Shown here: piece after piece, positions 54,901 through 62,983 of the stretch | Position numbering within the stretch: position 1 is the first letter of the stretch | Layout of the letters: every line of letters starts with the position of its first letter | DNA from: Apteryx mantelli | Taxonomy: Eukaryota; Chordata; Aves; Apterygiformes; Apterygidae | Reading direction: 5' to 3' | DNA: 64,000 nucleotides | NCBI RefSeq assembly: GCF_036417845.1 | Contig: NC_089978.1 | Span: forward strand, 86,484,007-86,548,006 | Program-made: the position numbers and the translations under genes | The notes under the pieces: model-generated | Told to the model about the DNA's origin: nothing | The model's database searches: none | Seen by the model: only the letters and a program-made list of their open reading frames with translations

Positions 54901-57900
54901 GCATTTGTGCACTACTTTGAAATGAAATTTAATTTACAGCTTTATGATGTTGCCCGTTTCAGCAATCTTTTGATCTATTTCAAAACCAGTGTTTTGTGTT
55001 TGATTCTTAGAAAATTGACAGGTACATCAGAGAAACATTTCAAAGTTGGTTGAAGTGTGGTTATTGTTCATTCTTGCCCTCCCTCTTTAAGCATGTTTGT
55101 CATTCAGGCCAAAAACATCTTAAATATTAAGTCATTCCAATTTAACAAAGACACTAACTACACTGGCAGCCCTCTTCTGGACGCTACCACCCAACTTGCC
55201 AAACATGCAAACCACCCTTAAACAGGACAATCTAAAAGCAAATAAACAGATAAATAAAATGTCCTTTTCCTCCAGAATGTTTTGTTTCCTGAAGCAGAGT
55301 TCCTACGAAAACTGGGGGAAGTGACAAAAAGTCAAGGGGGTCCCTGGGATTATGTGCGTCTCTCTGGCTCCGTGTAACATGAGCCAAGTTAGCTGAGCGA
55401 GCTGAGAATCTAGAAGCAGTGTAGCTCCGTAATTACAACACCACTCCTAGACTAAATATGCAGTTTCTTAGCAGAGCTAAATATTTCATGTGCTATGCTG
55501 CATAAATGTAGCTTTAGGTCCTTTACAAGTGCTATCCATTTTAAGCGTACAGTGTTCAGTTCAGGGTTGTTGTGCATGGCAGCCTGAAACCCCCAAATGA
55601 ATCCAGAGGTAATAAGGTATGACTTTGAGTTTCCTTTTTGCTATCAGAAGTAGTAAGATTTCCTTTTTCTTTTAGTTTCTGTCATGTAAAGCTTACTTTA
55701 GCTGTCTGGCCAGAGGTACCTAACATTAGCCTCAGCTTTAGAAGATAAGTAATGAGACAGTAGTCAGCGTGGCCCTTTCTGCCAGTCATCTTTTTAAAAA
55801 ATGTGTCTGCTAATAGAGCAGAGCGAATTGGGTTGCTTGAGGTGTCCCGTGCCCTTCTGGCCCCTTCGGCCCCCCGGCTGGGCAGATACCAGTGGCTCTT
55901 CCTTCAGTCTCTTTCAGCAGAGCGGGAGCCGCTGGACAGCAGCGCCCATTACGCAGACGACCCCTGGAGAATAACTGAGGAGCAGCGAGACTATTATGTC
56001 AACCAGTTCCGGTCCCTGCAGCCTGACTTGAACTCCTTCATTTCAGGTAATATTTACCAAATAATCCAAATGTTGCTTTCTGTTACACATTGCCATCCCA
56101 TTGCCTTCATGCATTTACACAGATGTAATTGATGGAGATTAAAAAAGAAAGCATTAGTGATGATGCAGATGAGGTTCCTTCTCTTGGTTAAGCTGCCTGT
56201 AGAGCTAAGGGAAAAAGACATGAAAATTGTGACTTGTCACTAAAACAAAGTGATATCTATTTCCAGTGCATTATTTGATTCTGTTGAGAGAGAAAACATC
56301 ATTGCTGTTCAGACTTGAGGCAGCACTCTGAATGTTCAGTCATCACATCAGGAAAATATTTGCATTTAAGAGAGAAGTATAGCTGTTCAATAAAATTGAA
56401 ATAAACCCTGTCACTCTGCGGGACAGTATTTGTGGATCACACCTGCAGTGTGCTGAGCTGAAAAAATTTAGACTTCCCAACAGAAATGTGGCAGCACCAA
56501 CGTGATGGAAGTTAAGCACATAGTTAACTGCTCTGTGTGGTCAAGCCTGAGTGTTTATGGCTCTGAGGGACTGAGACTTTGCCCTGGAGGTGGTTAATAG
56601 CAAATCTTGGAGAGCACACGCCTGGTAAAAAATATTTTAACAGCATATCAAGATTACATTTTCATCCTGAACAGGCAGATCAGACTGCTTGTGAGAGGAA
56701 TCGTTGTAGGTACTGACAGTTTGGCAAGGAAGAAGTCACAGACTTTAAACTGAGGCAGCTTTACTAAGCCCTGCTGTATTACTGCTCTTCAGCACTATCT
56801 GGGTTTCAGGAGGTTCTGCTCTGGCCAAAAGTTTAAATAAATTACTTGATGCTGACAGAAATTAGTATTTCACCATTTTTTTTGCCTCAGTTCAGTCTTT
56901 TCCATATGGTTTGCCTGAGAGAAGAGAAAATGGTGATTCAATGATACTGTATTTCCCCACACACATGTACATATCTCTGTGTGTGCATGTATATATGCAT
57001 TTTCATATGCATATGTAGCCTCTCTGGGAGCTATGCGTTTTGCTTCCTGATGATCAAGTTTCTCAGGCAGTCATTGCACATCCAGAGTTACTACTCATAA
57101 ATGGTAAGTTCTAGCTTCCACAACACCCTAAAACAATTAAGTTGTAGAAATCCTTGCTCTGTGCTGATAAAGATGCTAGAAGTTTGTCTAGGTTTACAAA
57201 GTAATTTAACAAATCTGTGATAGAAAATGCATCAGATGTTACTGAATATTTAAATGTAATCTCTGGCTTGAGAAGTTCACGAGTCACAAATAGTCGGAGG
57301 TTGGGAGGATATTCTGGAGCTGTGTTATTATACAACTTTGTCATGGTCCTGTTGTCTTCTGTAGGCATTCAAGGTTTGGAGACAAGATGATAGGCTAGAT
57401 GGATCTTGGTCGTGTCCCAGTTATGGCTTTTCTTGTGCACTGCAGTGGGTGATCTTATACAAGTGTGCAAAGGAAAGAGGAGTATAGACCTAGAAGTCTG
57501 TGTGTTACATTGCCTTACGTTTTGTAAGCCCGTATCCAGGAAGACCTTCCTGGCTGTAAGGAAACTTGTGCTACCACTCTAGCTTGCTCGTGTGAGATAG
57601 TGAAATAGTGAATTTGTTAGCTAGGAAAAGAATGAGAGGGGATCCTTGCTAGGATGACAGTAGCTATGTGCTCCTGAATCTCCTCTGTTTTTCTTTCATG
57701 GTGTTTTGGTCACTGCAAGGGAAAGTCACTGCTGAAGCAGCAGCGTGGGAGAGCAATATAGGACACCACAGCACTGCACTGCCACACACATGGCTTCTGG
57801 GTGAAACGGAGCCTTTAGTGTCCAGTTTCTCATTATTGGTGACATACTAATTATGCTGGTTAGGATCAGTAGTACTGGAGCATGTTTTCCTTTATTTTTC

Positions 57901-60900
57901 CCATATGGAGGGAATAGAGAAATGAGGTCAACAGCTCTGTCTGGCTTTCTCTGTCACTTACTCACTGAGGGACGAATGATCCAACAGCTGTATTAGCATG
58001 CAGTTAATCAGAGAGTCTGTTGGATGCAAAGTAACCAGCTGCTTCTAGTGCAGCAGCCTCAGCCAAATGTAAATAATTGGAGAATCAATTTTAAATAGTT
58101 GATAAGGCTCCGTTTCCCAACAGGTTCCGTGGCAAAGAATTTCTTCACAAAATCAAAACTTCCCATTCCAGAGCTTTCTCACATCTGGTAAGTACTGTAA
58201 TAGCATTTGGGATGTGTATCTTGTTTTTTAAAATATATTTAATTCAAGAGTACTTGTTAAATTTTTAAAAAGCATCTTTAATTATAATTATTGCTCTTAT
58301 CTCCAGAATCACTCTGTGGCCCAAGCAGCAGGGTGCACATTGATCTTCCTGACACGCATGTTTTCTGTAGGGTTGTTTGCCTGCTCAGCAGGACTGGGAG
58401 GATTTGAACAGCAATATAAATGAGAGATGTTCTTATGCGTATTATAAGCAAGATCATTAGCTCAATAAACTGACATTTTTCATGAAATGTAGAGGAAAAG
58501 CACACTTGGAATGTTTTAAATGTGTTGTTGGCTTTATGTTTCTGTCTGTGTTTTGTCAGATGAGGCCTAATTAATATCTAATTTTTAATAAGTGCAACTA
58601 CATAATTCATCAGTGTTTTTCTAATGAACCACACTTACTTTTAATGAGCTTCTTTAGAAACAATTGTAGATGGAACTGTACTCAATAAAATTTGACAAGG
58701 GTGCTATTCTATTGTCATAAACAACATAGTGCTTTGTAGTTCAGTGTCATCCTTGTATGTAGATATGAAGAACAAACGCTTTTAAACATTGATCAAAAAT
58801 GCTGACAGTTTTTACTCTACTTCTATATACTTTTATGAAGGTAGATGTGAAGAAAAGCTTGCAAGAGCCTAAACATCTGTTGGGGTCAAAGAATATGTCT
58901 GGAATCTTTTCAAAGCGCGTTGTGAGTCACGAAAATAAAAAACTGAAGAAACATTCTGTTGGGGGAAGTGAATATTGGAATTTAATTTAAAATTTATTTA
59001 AGAAAAATGAGTTAATCCAATACAAAAACAAACTCATTTTATTTACATTGCTGACACAAATTGTTCTCTGCACAAAATTTAAAGAAAAGCATTAAAATTT
59101 TGTGGTGATGTGTTTTTATCAGGTTGTGTCTCTGTTAAACAAATGGGGTATTTCAGTCTTTGTAACTATGACCTCAACAGATTGAAAAATGCTCATTACT
59201 TTCAAAGAATAGGAAGTTATGTGTTCATTTATTATTAGCCCAATGATTAAAATTAATACTTACTTTTTGCAGAAGAGTTAGCTTATAAAACTGAATTCTT
59301 GAATTTCTGAAATCCAGTTCTATTGTTTGAGAAGCATCCTAGAATTAAGCGGAGAGCAGCTTTAATGAGCAGTTTAACAATAATGTTTAAACTTGTAACA
59401 AACACTAATTTATCTCCTTAGTTTTTGTGACCAGTCAACACCGCTGATTAAAAGTTTGCTGAAGTCCATTTTTATTTTTTTCTGCTCGAACTGGTTTAAG
59501 ATCCTGCATGAATTAGCCCAAACTGCTTCAACCCACTGGAAAGTCAATTTCACCCTTGGAATTACAGGATATGTATTTCATGCTACAGTGTATACTATTG
59601 TATTGTGTAATATGATATATAACAAAAAAGTGCTTTATTAACAAAGGAAAAAACCTGCAAAATTAGCTTGCTTCATTTTCCCAGGGCAAATGTATAAAAA
59701 TTCATGTTCCCATGTCTTTGGGAATTGTTAGACTTAAGCATCAGTGACAGAGAGGCTTGTCTTGTACCGAAATTAAAATAACTCTTTTGAAAGTCTCATT
59801 TCTGTATCTTCTGTGATTGCACACGTGTGTTTCACTGAAGTTATGCCTTGGAGAATGTGTGAATGTCGTGTCCGCAGGGAACTGAGCGACGTAGACTGCG
59901 ATGGAGCGCTGACGCTTGCAGAGTTTTGTGCAGCTTTCCACCTCGTCGTTGCTAGGAAGAACGGTTACCAACTGCCGGAGACGCTGCCGGAGACGCTGCT
60001 GCCTGACTACCTTCAAGCAGGTGAGCTTGTCATATTCCTGTAGCCGTCCCAGAAATGCTACGTGTATGGAAAACAGATTTTTATTTCTAAGTTGCAGGTA
60101 GAGTTGAAGGGTAAACTGATTAATTGCTCTCCTGTTGCTTTTTAAAACATGAGTTTTTTAATGTGTTTGCAAGGTGATTGCTGAAGAAGGAATGTGTAAA
60201 AGCATAAAAGAGCGATGCAAAATGTAGCAGTTACCTGCCTCCTAATGTCTGTTCCTTTGCTCCAGTGCACTTCAGGTGTCATTCTGGCTAAAGTGGCAGA
60301 TGATTGCCTGCAGCAAAGATGATCTAACAAGGCGTACATGGCTCTTAGCTCTTGTGATGATTTTCCCATATGTATCTGTCTCTTGAAGATGTGTTGAAAA
60401 TGATACTGTCCTGCTTTGGAACTTATTATGCTAATTTATTTTGTTGGATGCAATTACCAGTTCTGTCAAAGGTTGAATTTTTTTATAACTCATTTTCTGT
60501 GATCGACAACTTCTGCTATAAATAATTTGTAGTAATGACAGGGGATTACAACAGTTTGTGTTGAACAAGGGTAAATTAATCCAAAATAGAACATACCTCA
60601 GTAACAATGTGCAGTGAAAGACATGCCCTTTCATTTGTTCTTTTCAGTTACGTCTCTTGTAATTATACATGAACATTGAAATATATTCTGTTCCATTTAA
60701 AAAATGTGCATGACTTTCTAGGGCAAGGAGCATTAATCACAGATGATAATTACAGTGCTAAGGGATAATATTTAAGACCTAATAAAATCTCCATTAAATT
60801 TGATGGCACTGAATATATTAAAAGACAGGAGAAGAGCAAATCAAGCTGTAGTCAGGAAAATTAAATGTTCACCCTGTATCAGATTACTGAAGTAATTTCT

Positions 60901-62983
60901 ATTGGAGTCAAGTTCCCTATAATCTACTGTCTTCATATCCAAGAGGAGAAGCTCCCTTAAAACTTACAGCACCAAATCATCCTCACTTTTAGCCTCTCTA
61001 ATTATACTCCGCAGTCATAATTCCAACCACCCTTTTCCCCCCATGACCACCACTTTGTTCACTAGTCTCCCTCCTGTTCTCATCATAAATTAGACTGTAA
61101 GCTCCTCCGTGCAGGTTCTTGTCTTCCTGTGAAGACACACCAACAAGAACAAGTATACATTAAGCCTTTTAGTATAAAACTACAATGGAAATAAGTATTA
61201 ACAGTAATAAGGAATCATAATGTCAACAAAAGGAAGAGCATGATAAGCTCTGGTTGTTCCCTGGGAGTCCCCTTTTCCCATAATTTGCCCTTTTCAGCAC
61301 TAGAGCCTTTCTCATTTTCTTGTATGGTTATTGTTTCACGTGTTGCACACAACCAAATACTTTGAGCTGATGTCTGTGCAAGAGCTAAAGGGACTGCTCT
61401 GTTGGTTCTAGGCACACTAGCTGCTCAACTACTATGTTGCTTCGAATGGTTTAAGGGTCTGAAAATGTATCATTGTGCTGCCTAGTCAAGATTCAGAAAT
61501 CTGTCCTTTGAAAGACTTGCATAATAAAAAGCAGAACATCTCAACACCTTATAACACAGCGAATCACAAAAAGAGAAGAGTCCTGGTTGTACCAACTTCT
61601 GAAATGAAAGCAACAGTACGCAAATCAGCATGTGCTTATCTAAACAGAAGGTTCTTTTTTCGTGTAAGAAGTCCTAACCATAATTTGATGTAACTTCTGT
61701 GAAACTTAGATTTTATTTGGCTGATTAGGAATATGAAGAAGATTACTGGAAATTGTTTTTCAGTAGGTTGTTATATAAAGTTCTGAATGAGGCAGACTGG
61801 TTCATTCTTTAATTTGGCTCAAGCAAAATATTTGCTTCTGATAAGAGTGTTAAAGCTTCAAATAAAGTGACTTGGAGCATAAGACAGAGCACTTTAGAAT
61901 GAATTAATCTTGCTAGTTTTATGGCCTGTTCTGTAACTCTGCAAGTGCAGAGTCAAACTGTATTCTGGCAGGGCTCCATTGAGAATTTGACCCATTGTTT
62001 TCTCTGAAAGTTTTTCTCAAAACAAATTTTAAAAATCCGGAAAGCTTTGTCCTGCACATAACCCACTGTACTTTAAATTAAGACAGATTTACAACAGCTT
62101 AATTTGTTCGGGTGAACCAGATGCTAGCTAAAGATCAATATTGGACTTGAGAACTGGTTATTCTGCATTTCAATACACTGATCTTAAATATTGATCTGGC
62201 TTTCCAGCTGTTAAGATAGATTTGTCTCAGAGGAACTAATCCCAGAGTGATATGAGCTGAAGGACCTGATCATACGGAATAGAAACATTGGTGTTGAGAG
62301 TATTACTGTCAAAGGTTGCAGAGTTGATCTTTTTTTTTTTTCCTGCTCTCAGTCCTGTTTAGTTAAAGAATACCAAAGATGCTGCATACTGCAGCAACTA
62401 CTGTATTTAGTGTGTTTGGTTTTTACTGGCCTTCCGTTTTAGTGTATAATGTAGATTCTACTATACTTTCCAGTTATTTGAAGTTCCAAAAATTGGAATT
62501 GAAGATTTGGTAAGTACCTTTGTCATTCATAAAACAGCAAGATGTAAACTATAAAGTCAACTAAGCTGATACTGGCCTGCATGGAGGAAAAGCACAAATA
62601 ACATTTAGTTGTTTTGGAGTTAATGTTTATTAAGAACCACTTCTCCCAAATTTGACAATTACTTCTACAACAGAAGTTATATTTGTTGTCTCTTTAATGA
62701 CCCCTGCTCCAAAATGCGAGCTATAAGGATTTTTTCACAATGTTTGTCACCCATGGCTTATAGGTCAGTTTTACTATAAAGAGGTGAAGGGTGAAATAAT
62801 GATGGCACAGTGTTTTTAAAAGTGTGTATTAAAGCGTGTAACCAAAGACTTGGCATGTCTTTCTGTTTCTTTTTTCTTTCCCTTCCAGCTTCTTTGAAGC
62901 CTTTGCATGACTGCACGCTATTTGATTCTTATTCTGAGTCATTGCCAGGCAATCAACAGACTCGGGACTTTAATCGGACAGAG
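8425..62983 (+). CDS. REPS2: REPS2, RalBP1-associated EH-domain protein 2 (5' part, nine exons, 3' end outside window)
   Basis: This is the spliced coding region of an endocytic adaptor. REPS2/POB1 is known to bind RalBP1 (a Ral effector) and NPF-containing endocytic proteins, and acts in the cytoplasm in growth-factor receptor internalisation. Nine exons with GT-AG borders join in one open frame of 1155 nt (385 codons). Intron phases are 0,1,0,1,0,1,2,1,0. Visible parts are a degenerate EH domain (about residues 19-112), a conserved LPLPRF segment (116-121), a Ser/Pro-rich linker (about 165-238) and a canonical EH domain (about 258-350). The EH domain has an EF-hand loop at D310-E321 and the pocket Trp at W306. 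Residue-by-residue agreement with remembered human REPS2 is high in the EH domains and lower in the linker. REPS1 is the paralogue to exclude; the alanine/glycine-rich exon 1 and the linker favour REPS2. The proline-rich region and RalBP1-binding coiled coil are missing only because the window ends. Confidence 0.95.
8882..8894. repeat. Poly(G) run
   Basis: Thirteen consecutive G residues about 240 bp into intron 1, at the 3' edge of the CpG island. Confidence 0.95.
10531..10550. repeat. Adjacent A-run and G-run
   Basis: About ten A followed directly by ten G, a purine-only tract in intron 1. Confidence 0.9.
11560..12040 (+). mobile_element. CR1-type LINE fossil (reverse transcriptase part)
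   Basis: Translation from 11587 reads [15 protein letters not shown], then [11 protein letters not shown], which fits the GADG(I/V)HPR motif of LINE CR1 reverse transcriptases. About 350 bp on, at roughly 11950-12020, the DNA resembles the next conserved CR1 block (the YLDFxKAFD region) but with stops and changes. It is old and broken and cannot encode an enzyme. The exact borders are not visible. Confidence 0.6.
12520..12548. repeat. Poly(T) tract, 29 nt
   Basis: An uninterrupted T-run in intron 1. Confidence 0.97.
14790..14878 (+). mobile_element. CR1 LINE 3' end
   Basis: The run GGACTGGATGATTTTCAGAG at 14812, followed by GTGCCTTCCAACCCCAACTA and TTTTGTGTTTCTGTGA, matches the characteristic 3' terminus of avian CR1 elements. 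That terminus normally ends in short ATTCTATG-type repeats. It is a typical 5'-truncated copy in the + orientation. Confidence 0.85.
25160..26015. other. Intronic GC-rich block of unknown nature
   Basis: About 0.85 kb inside intron 1 is GC-rich with several CpGs, densest at 25660-25880. It has overlapping short frames on both strands, none with a recognised domain. It may be a noncoding exon, a regulatory element or an old LINE body. Confidence 0.35.
26621..26654. repeat. Poly(T) tract, 34 nt
   Basis: The longest homopolymer in the window, followed by a short (AT)n run. It could mark the tail of a minus-strand retroposed copy, but no such copy is recognised. Confidence 0.97.
27589..27600. 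repeat. Poly(C) run
   Basis: Twelve consecutive C residues in intron 1. Confidence 0.95.
30050..30095. mobile_element. Possible ancient palindromic DNA-element remnant
   Basis: TGTCCCATTTGACTTCAATG, then GGATTTCTTGCAGG, resembles the CCCATTGACTTCAATGGGA core that recurs in old amniote hAT-like MITEs. The identification is from remembered pattern only. Confidence 0.4.
32349..32375. repeat. Poly(A) tract, 27 nt
   Basis: An uninterrupted A-run in intron 1, about 55 nt after an ATTAAA (32289-32294). Confidence 0.97.
36548..36576 (+). repeat. 11-bp tandem repeat (GAGGAGATTTT-type)
   Basis: Three near-exact copies of ATTTTGAGGAG in succession, the last degenerate, in intron 1. Confidence 0.85.
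39487..39504. repeat. Poly(T) tract
   Basis: About 18 T residues in intron 1. Confidence 0.93.
41766..41808. repeat. (CAAA)n simple repeat
   Basis: Imperfect CAAA units with short A-runs, about 43 bp, in intron 1. Confidence 0.95.
42310..42323. repeat. Poly(C) run
   Basis: About 14 C residues at the left edge of the GC-rich block before exon 2. Confidence 0.93.
42320..43245. promoter_or_regulatory. Intronic GC/CpG-rich block upstream of exon 2
   Basis: About 0.9 kb of intron 1 is clearly GC-rich with many CpGs (for example GCCGTGCGCGGGAGCCGGCG at about 42558), in contrast to AT-rich flanks. It ends about 1.45 kb before exon 2. It may be an internal promoter or enhancer, or simply a GC-rich repeat remnant. 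No protein is recognised in its short frames. Confidence 0.35.
44694..44817 (+). CDS. REPS2: REPS2 exon 2 (residues 74-115, second half of EH1)
   Basis: The exon follows a pyrimidine-rich tract ending TTAG at 44693 and ends before GTGAGT at 44818. It is 124 nt long and leaves phase 1. It encodes [14 protein letters not shown], then [15 protein letters not shown] and PVRIESIKN, nearly identical to human REPS2. In the EH fold this is the second EF-hand-like unit. The position of the usual NPF-pocket Trp is T75, and the loop [10 protein letters not shown] has none of the usual acidic calcium ligands. The domain is therefore probably structural or has different ligands, as in the REPS family generally. 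Confidence 0.95.
44818..47038 (+). other. REPS2 intron 2
   Basis: This is a 2.2-kb phase-1 intron from GTGAGT to ATGAAG. A GC-richer stretch at about 45.66-45.97 kb includes a possible old SINE remnant. The rest shows no feature. Confidence 0.9.
45735..45900 (+). mobile_element. Possible tRNA-derived SINE remnant
   Basis: TAGCCTTGTAGTGAGGGCAG, then GGATTCCCAGGTCTGCCCC, loosely follows the order of the tRNA-related head of MIR/CORE-SINEs. It is strongly diverged. It could equally be chance. Confidence 0.25.
47039..47187 (+). CDS. REPS2: REPS2 exon 3 (residues 115-164)
   Basis: The acceptor is AATGAAG at 47038 and the donor is CAG|GTAACT at 47187/47188. The exon is 149 nt, enters in phase 1 and leaves in phase 0. 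It encodes [19 protein letters not shown], then [13 protein letters not shown] and [14 protein letters not shown], closely matching the human segment after EH1. It contains an NPA tripeptide rather than the NPF EH-domain ligand. Met122 (ATG at 47059) lies where I believe the shorter 521-residue human form (POB1) begins, so it could be a start for an N-terminally short isoform. Translation running on past the donor into the intron stops at 47307, so retention of intron 3 would truncate the protein. Confidence 0.93.
47188..48761 (+). other. REPS2 intron 3
   Basis: This is a 1.6-kb phase-0 intron from GTAACT to AAATAG. A T-run lies at 48585-48602. Just inside the 5' end, at about 47232-47285, a stretch reading TCCAATCCTGTAAATGAC and then CACATGAGC resembles an old amniote palindromic repeat. 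Nothing else stands out. Confidence 0.85.
48585..48602. repeat. Poly(T) tract
   Basis: A T-run of about 18 nt in intron 3, about 160 bp upstream of exon 4. Confidence 0.93.
48762..48885 (+). CDS. REPS2: REPS2 exon 4 (residues 165-206, Ser/Pro-rich linker)
   Basis: The exon lies between GAAATAG (ending 48761) and GTAGGA (from 48886). It is 124 nt and leaves phase 1. It encodes a linker with four Ser-Pro steps (S168-P169, S172-P173, S176-P177, S180-P181), then SSYQR and a GYGKSRNG stretch. The arrangement matches the human SPTMSPLASPP...YQR segment. Such repeated Ser-Pro sites are typical substrates of proline-directed kinases, but no such use is shown here. A long CT repeat starts only about 35 bp into the following intron. 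Confidence 0.9.
48886..51831 (+). other. REPS2 intron 4
   Basis: This is a 2.9-kb phase-1 intron from GTAGGA to CTGTAG. It begins with a CT microsatellite. A 78-codon open frame at 49178-49414 resembles nothing known and is taken as chance. No other feature is seen. Confidence 0.85.
48922..48960. repeat. (CT)n microsatellite
   Basis: About 39 bp of CT units with one interruption, starting 37 bp inside intron 4. A polypyrimidine tract this close to a donor can bind PTB-type splicing factors; that role is inference. Confidence 0.95.
51832..51929 (+). CDS. REPS2: REPS2 exon 5 (residues 206-238, linker)
   Basis: The exon runs from TTCTGTAG|CATC to CGG|GTAATG. It is 98 nt, enters in phase 1 and leaves in phase 0. 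It encodes [20 protein letters not shown] and then [12 protein letters not shown]. It aligns in length and anchors (YE.R, GPSSG, terminal LxR) with the human linker but is poorly conserved. A Cys-Ala-Cys near its end is absent from the human sequence as I remember it. The frame continues exactly into exon 6, which is the main support for this weakly conserved exon. Confidence 0.88.
52072..52094. repeat. Poly(T) tract
   Basis: About 23 T residues in intron 5. Confidence 0.93.
52726..52757. repeat. (GTTT)n microsatellite
   Basis: Eight GTTT units in intron 5. Confidence 0.95.
55908..56046 (+). CDS. REPS2: REPS2 exon 6 (residues 239-285, start of EH2)
   Basis: The acceptor is CTTCCTTCAG at 55907 and the donor is TTTCAG|GTAATA at 56046. 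The exon is 139 nt and leaves phase 1. It encodes SLSAERE, an acidic stretch, then [16 protein letters not shown] and [13 protein letters not shown], the first helix of the canonical EH domain. The match to human is almost complete from PWRITEEQR onward. The reading frame is also open about 105 nt upstream into the intron, but no upstream acceptor keeps the frame, so 55908 is preferred. Confidence 0.95.
56047..58123 (+). other. REPS2 intron 6
   Basis: This is a 2.1-kb phase-1 intron from GTAATA to CAACAG. It contains an old CR1 3' end at about 57.3-57.44 kb. The remainder is featureless to me. Confidence 0.87.
57300..57437 (+). mobile_element. Old CR1-family LINE 3' end
   Basis: TTGGAGACAAGATGATAGGC (57376-57395), TAGATGGATCTTGG and GTCCCAGTTATGGCTTTTCT match the GGGCTAGATGGACC..TGGTC tail. 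That tail is shared by older CR1 families of birds, turtles and crocodilians. The copy is diverged and 5'-truncated, and its left border is uncertain. Confidence 0.75.
58124..58187 (+). CDS. REPS2: REPS2 exon 7 (residues 285-306, EH2 middle)
   Basis: This 64-nt exon lies between CCCAACAG (ending 58123) and GTAAGT (from 58188), entering in phase 1 and leaving in phase 2. It encodes [20 protein letters not shown] and two bases of the Trp306 codon. The segment links the first and second EF-hand units of the EH domain. It includes the [10 protein letters not shown] motif, whose Trp lines the NPF-binding pocket in EH domains. Too short to stand out as an open frame, it is identified by family sequence and splice sites. 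Confidence 0.94.
58188..59877 (+). other. REPS2 intron 7
   Basis: This is a 1.7-kb phase-2 AT-rich intron from GTAAGT to CCGCAG. I see no repeat family, gene or RNA in it. Confidence 0.88.
59878..60020 (+). CDS. REPS2: REPS2 exon 8 (residues 306-354, EF-hand loop of EH2)
   Basis: The acceptor is TCCGCAG at 59877 and the donor is GCAG|GTGAGC at 60020. The exon is 143 nt, enters in phase 2 and leaves in phase 1. It completes Trp306 and encodes [16 protein letters not shown], then [19 protein letters not shown]310, D312, D314, T318 and E321 occupy calcium positions 1, 3, 5, 9 and 12 of a classic 12-residue EF loop. A perfect 12-bp tandem repeat (59972-59995) encodes LPETLPET. The protein length there equals human, so the repeat is not a net insertion relative to human. 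Confidence 0.96.
60021..62888 (+). other. REPS2 intron 8
   Basis: This is a 2.9-kb phase-1 intron from GTGAGC to TTCCAG. It contains a probable old SINE/LINE tail at about 61.09-61.21 kb and a well-formed but frame-incompatible microexon candidate at 62474-62509. Confidence 0.87.
61088..61212 (+). mobile_element. Probable ancient SINE/LINE tail (MIR/CORE-SINE-like)
   Basis: TTAGACTGTAAGCTCCTCCG (61090) followed by GCAGGTTCTTGTCT resembles the conserved tail of MIR/L2-related elements of amniotes. The AT-rich GTATAAAACTACAATGG..AATAATAA-like end is compatible. It is recognised by eye only. Confidence 0.5.
62889..62983 (+). CDS. REPS2: REPS2 exon 9 (residues 354-385)
   Basis: The exon lies between CCTTCCAG (ending 62888) and GTAAGA (from 62984). 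It is 95 nt, enters in phase 1 and leaves in phase 0. It encodes [20 protein letters not shown], then [11 protein letters not shown], matching the human [17 protein letters not shown] segment just after EH2. It is the last REPS2 exon I can find. The next conserved segment of the family is not present in the remaining 1 kb. Confidence 0.94.

Larger units (their letters stand above)
51930..55907 (+). other. REPS2 intron 5
   Basis: This is a 4.0-kb phase-0 intron from GTAATG to CTTCAG. It contains a T-run (52072-52094), a (GTTT)n repeat (52726-52757), a GC-richer patch with overlapping open frames at 53.66-54.08 kb, and a GC-rich run of about 90 bp just before exon 6. Confidence 0.85.

Noticed and set aside
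55803..55907. Upstream in-frame extension of exon 6
   Set aside because: The frame is open, but the AGs at 55816 and 55818 would shift it. The human protein also enters directly at the segment starting at 55908.
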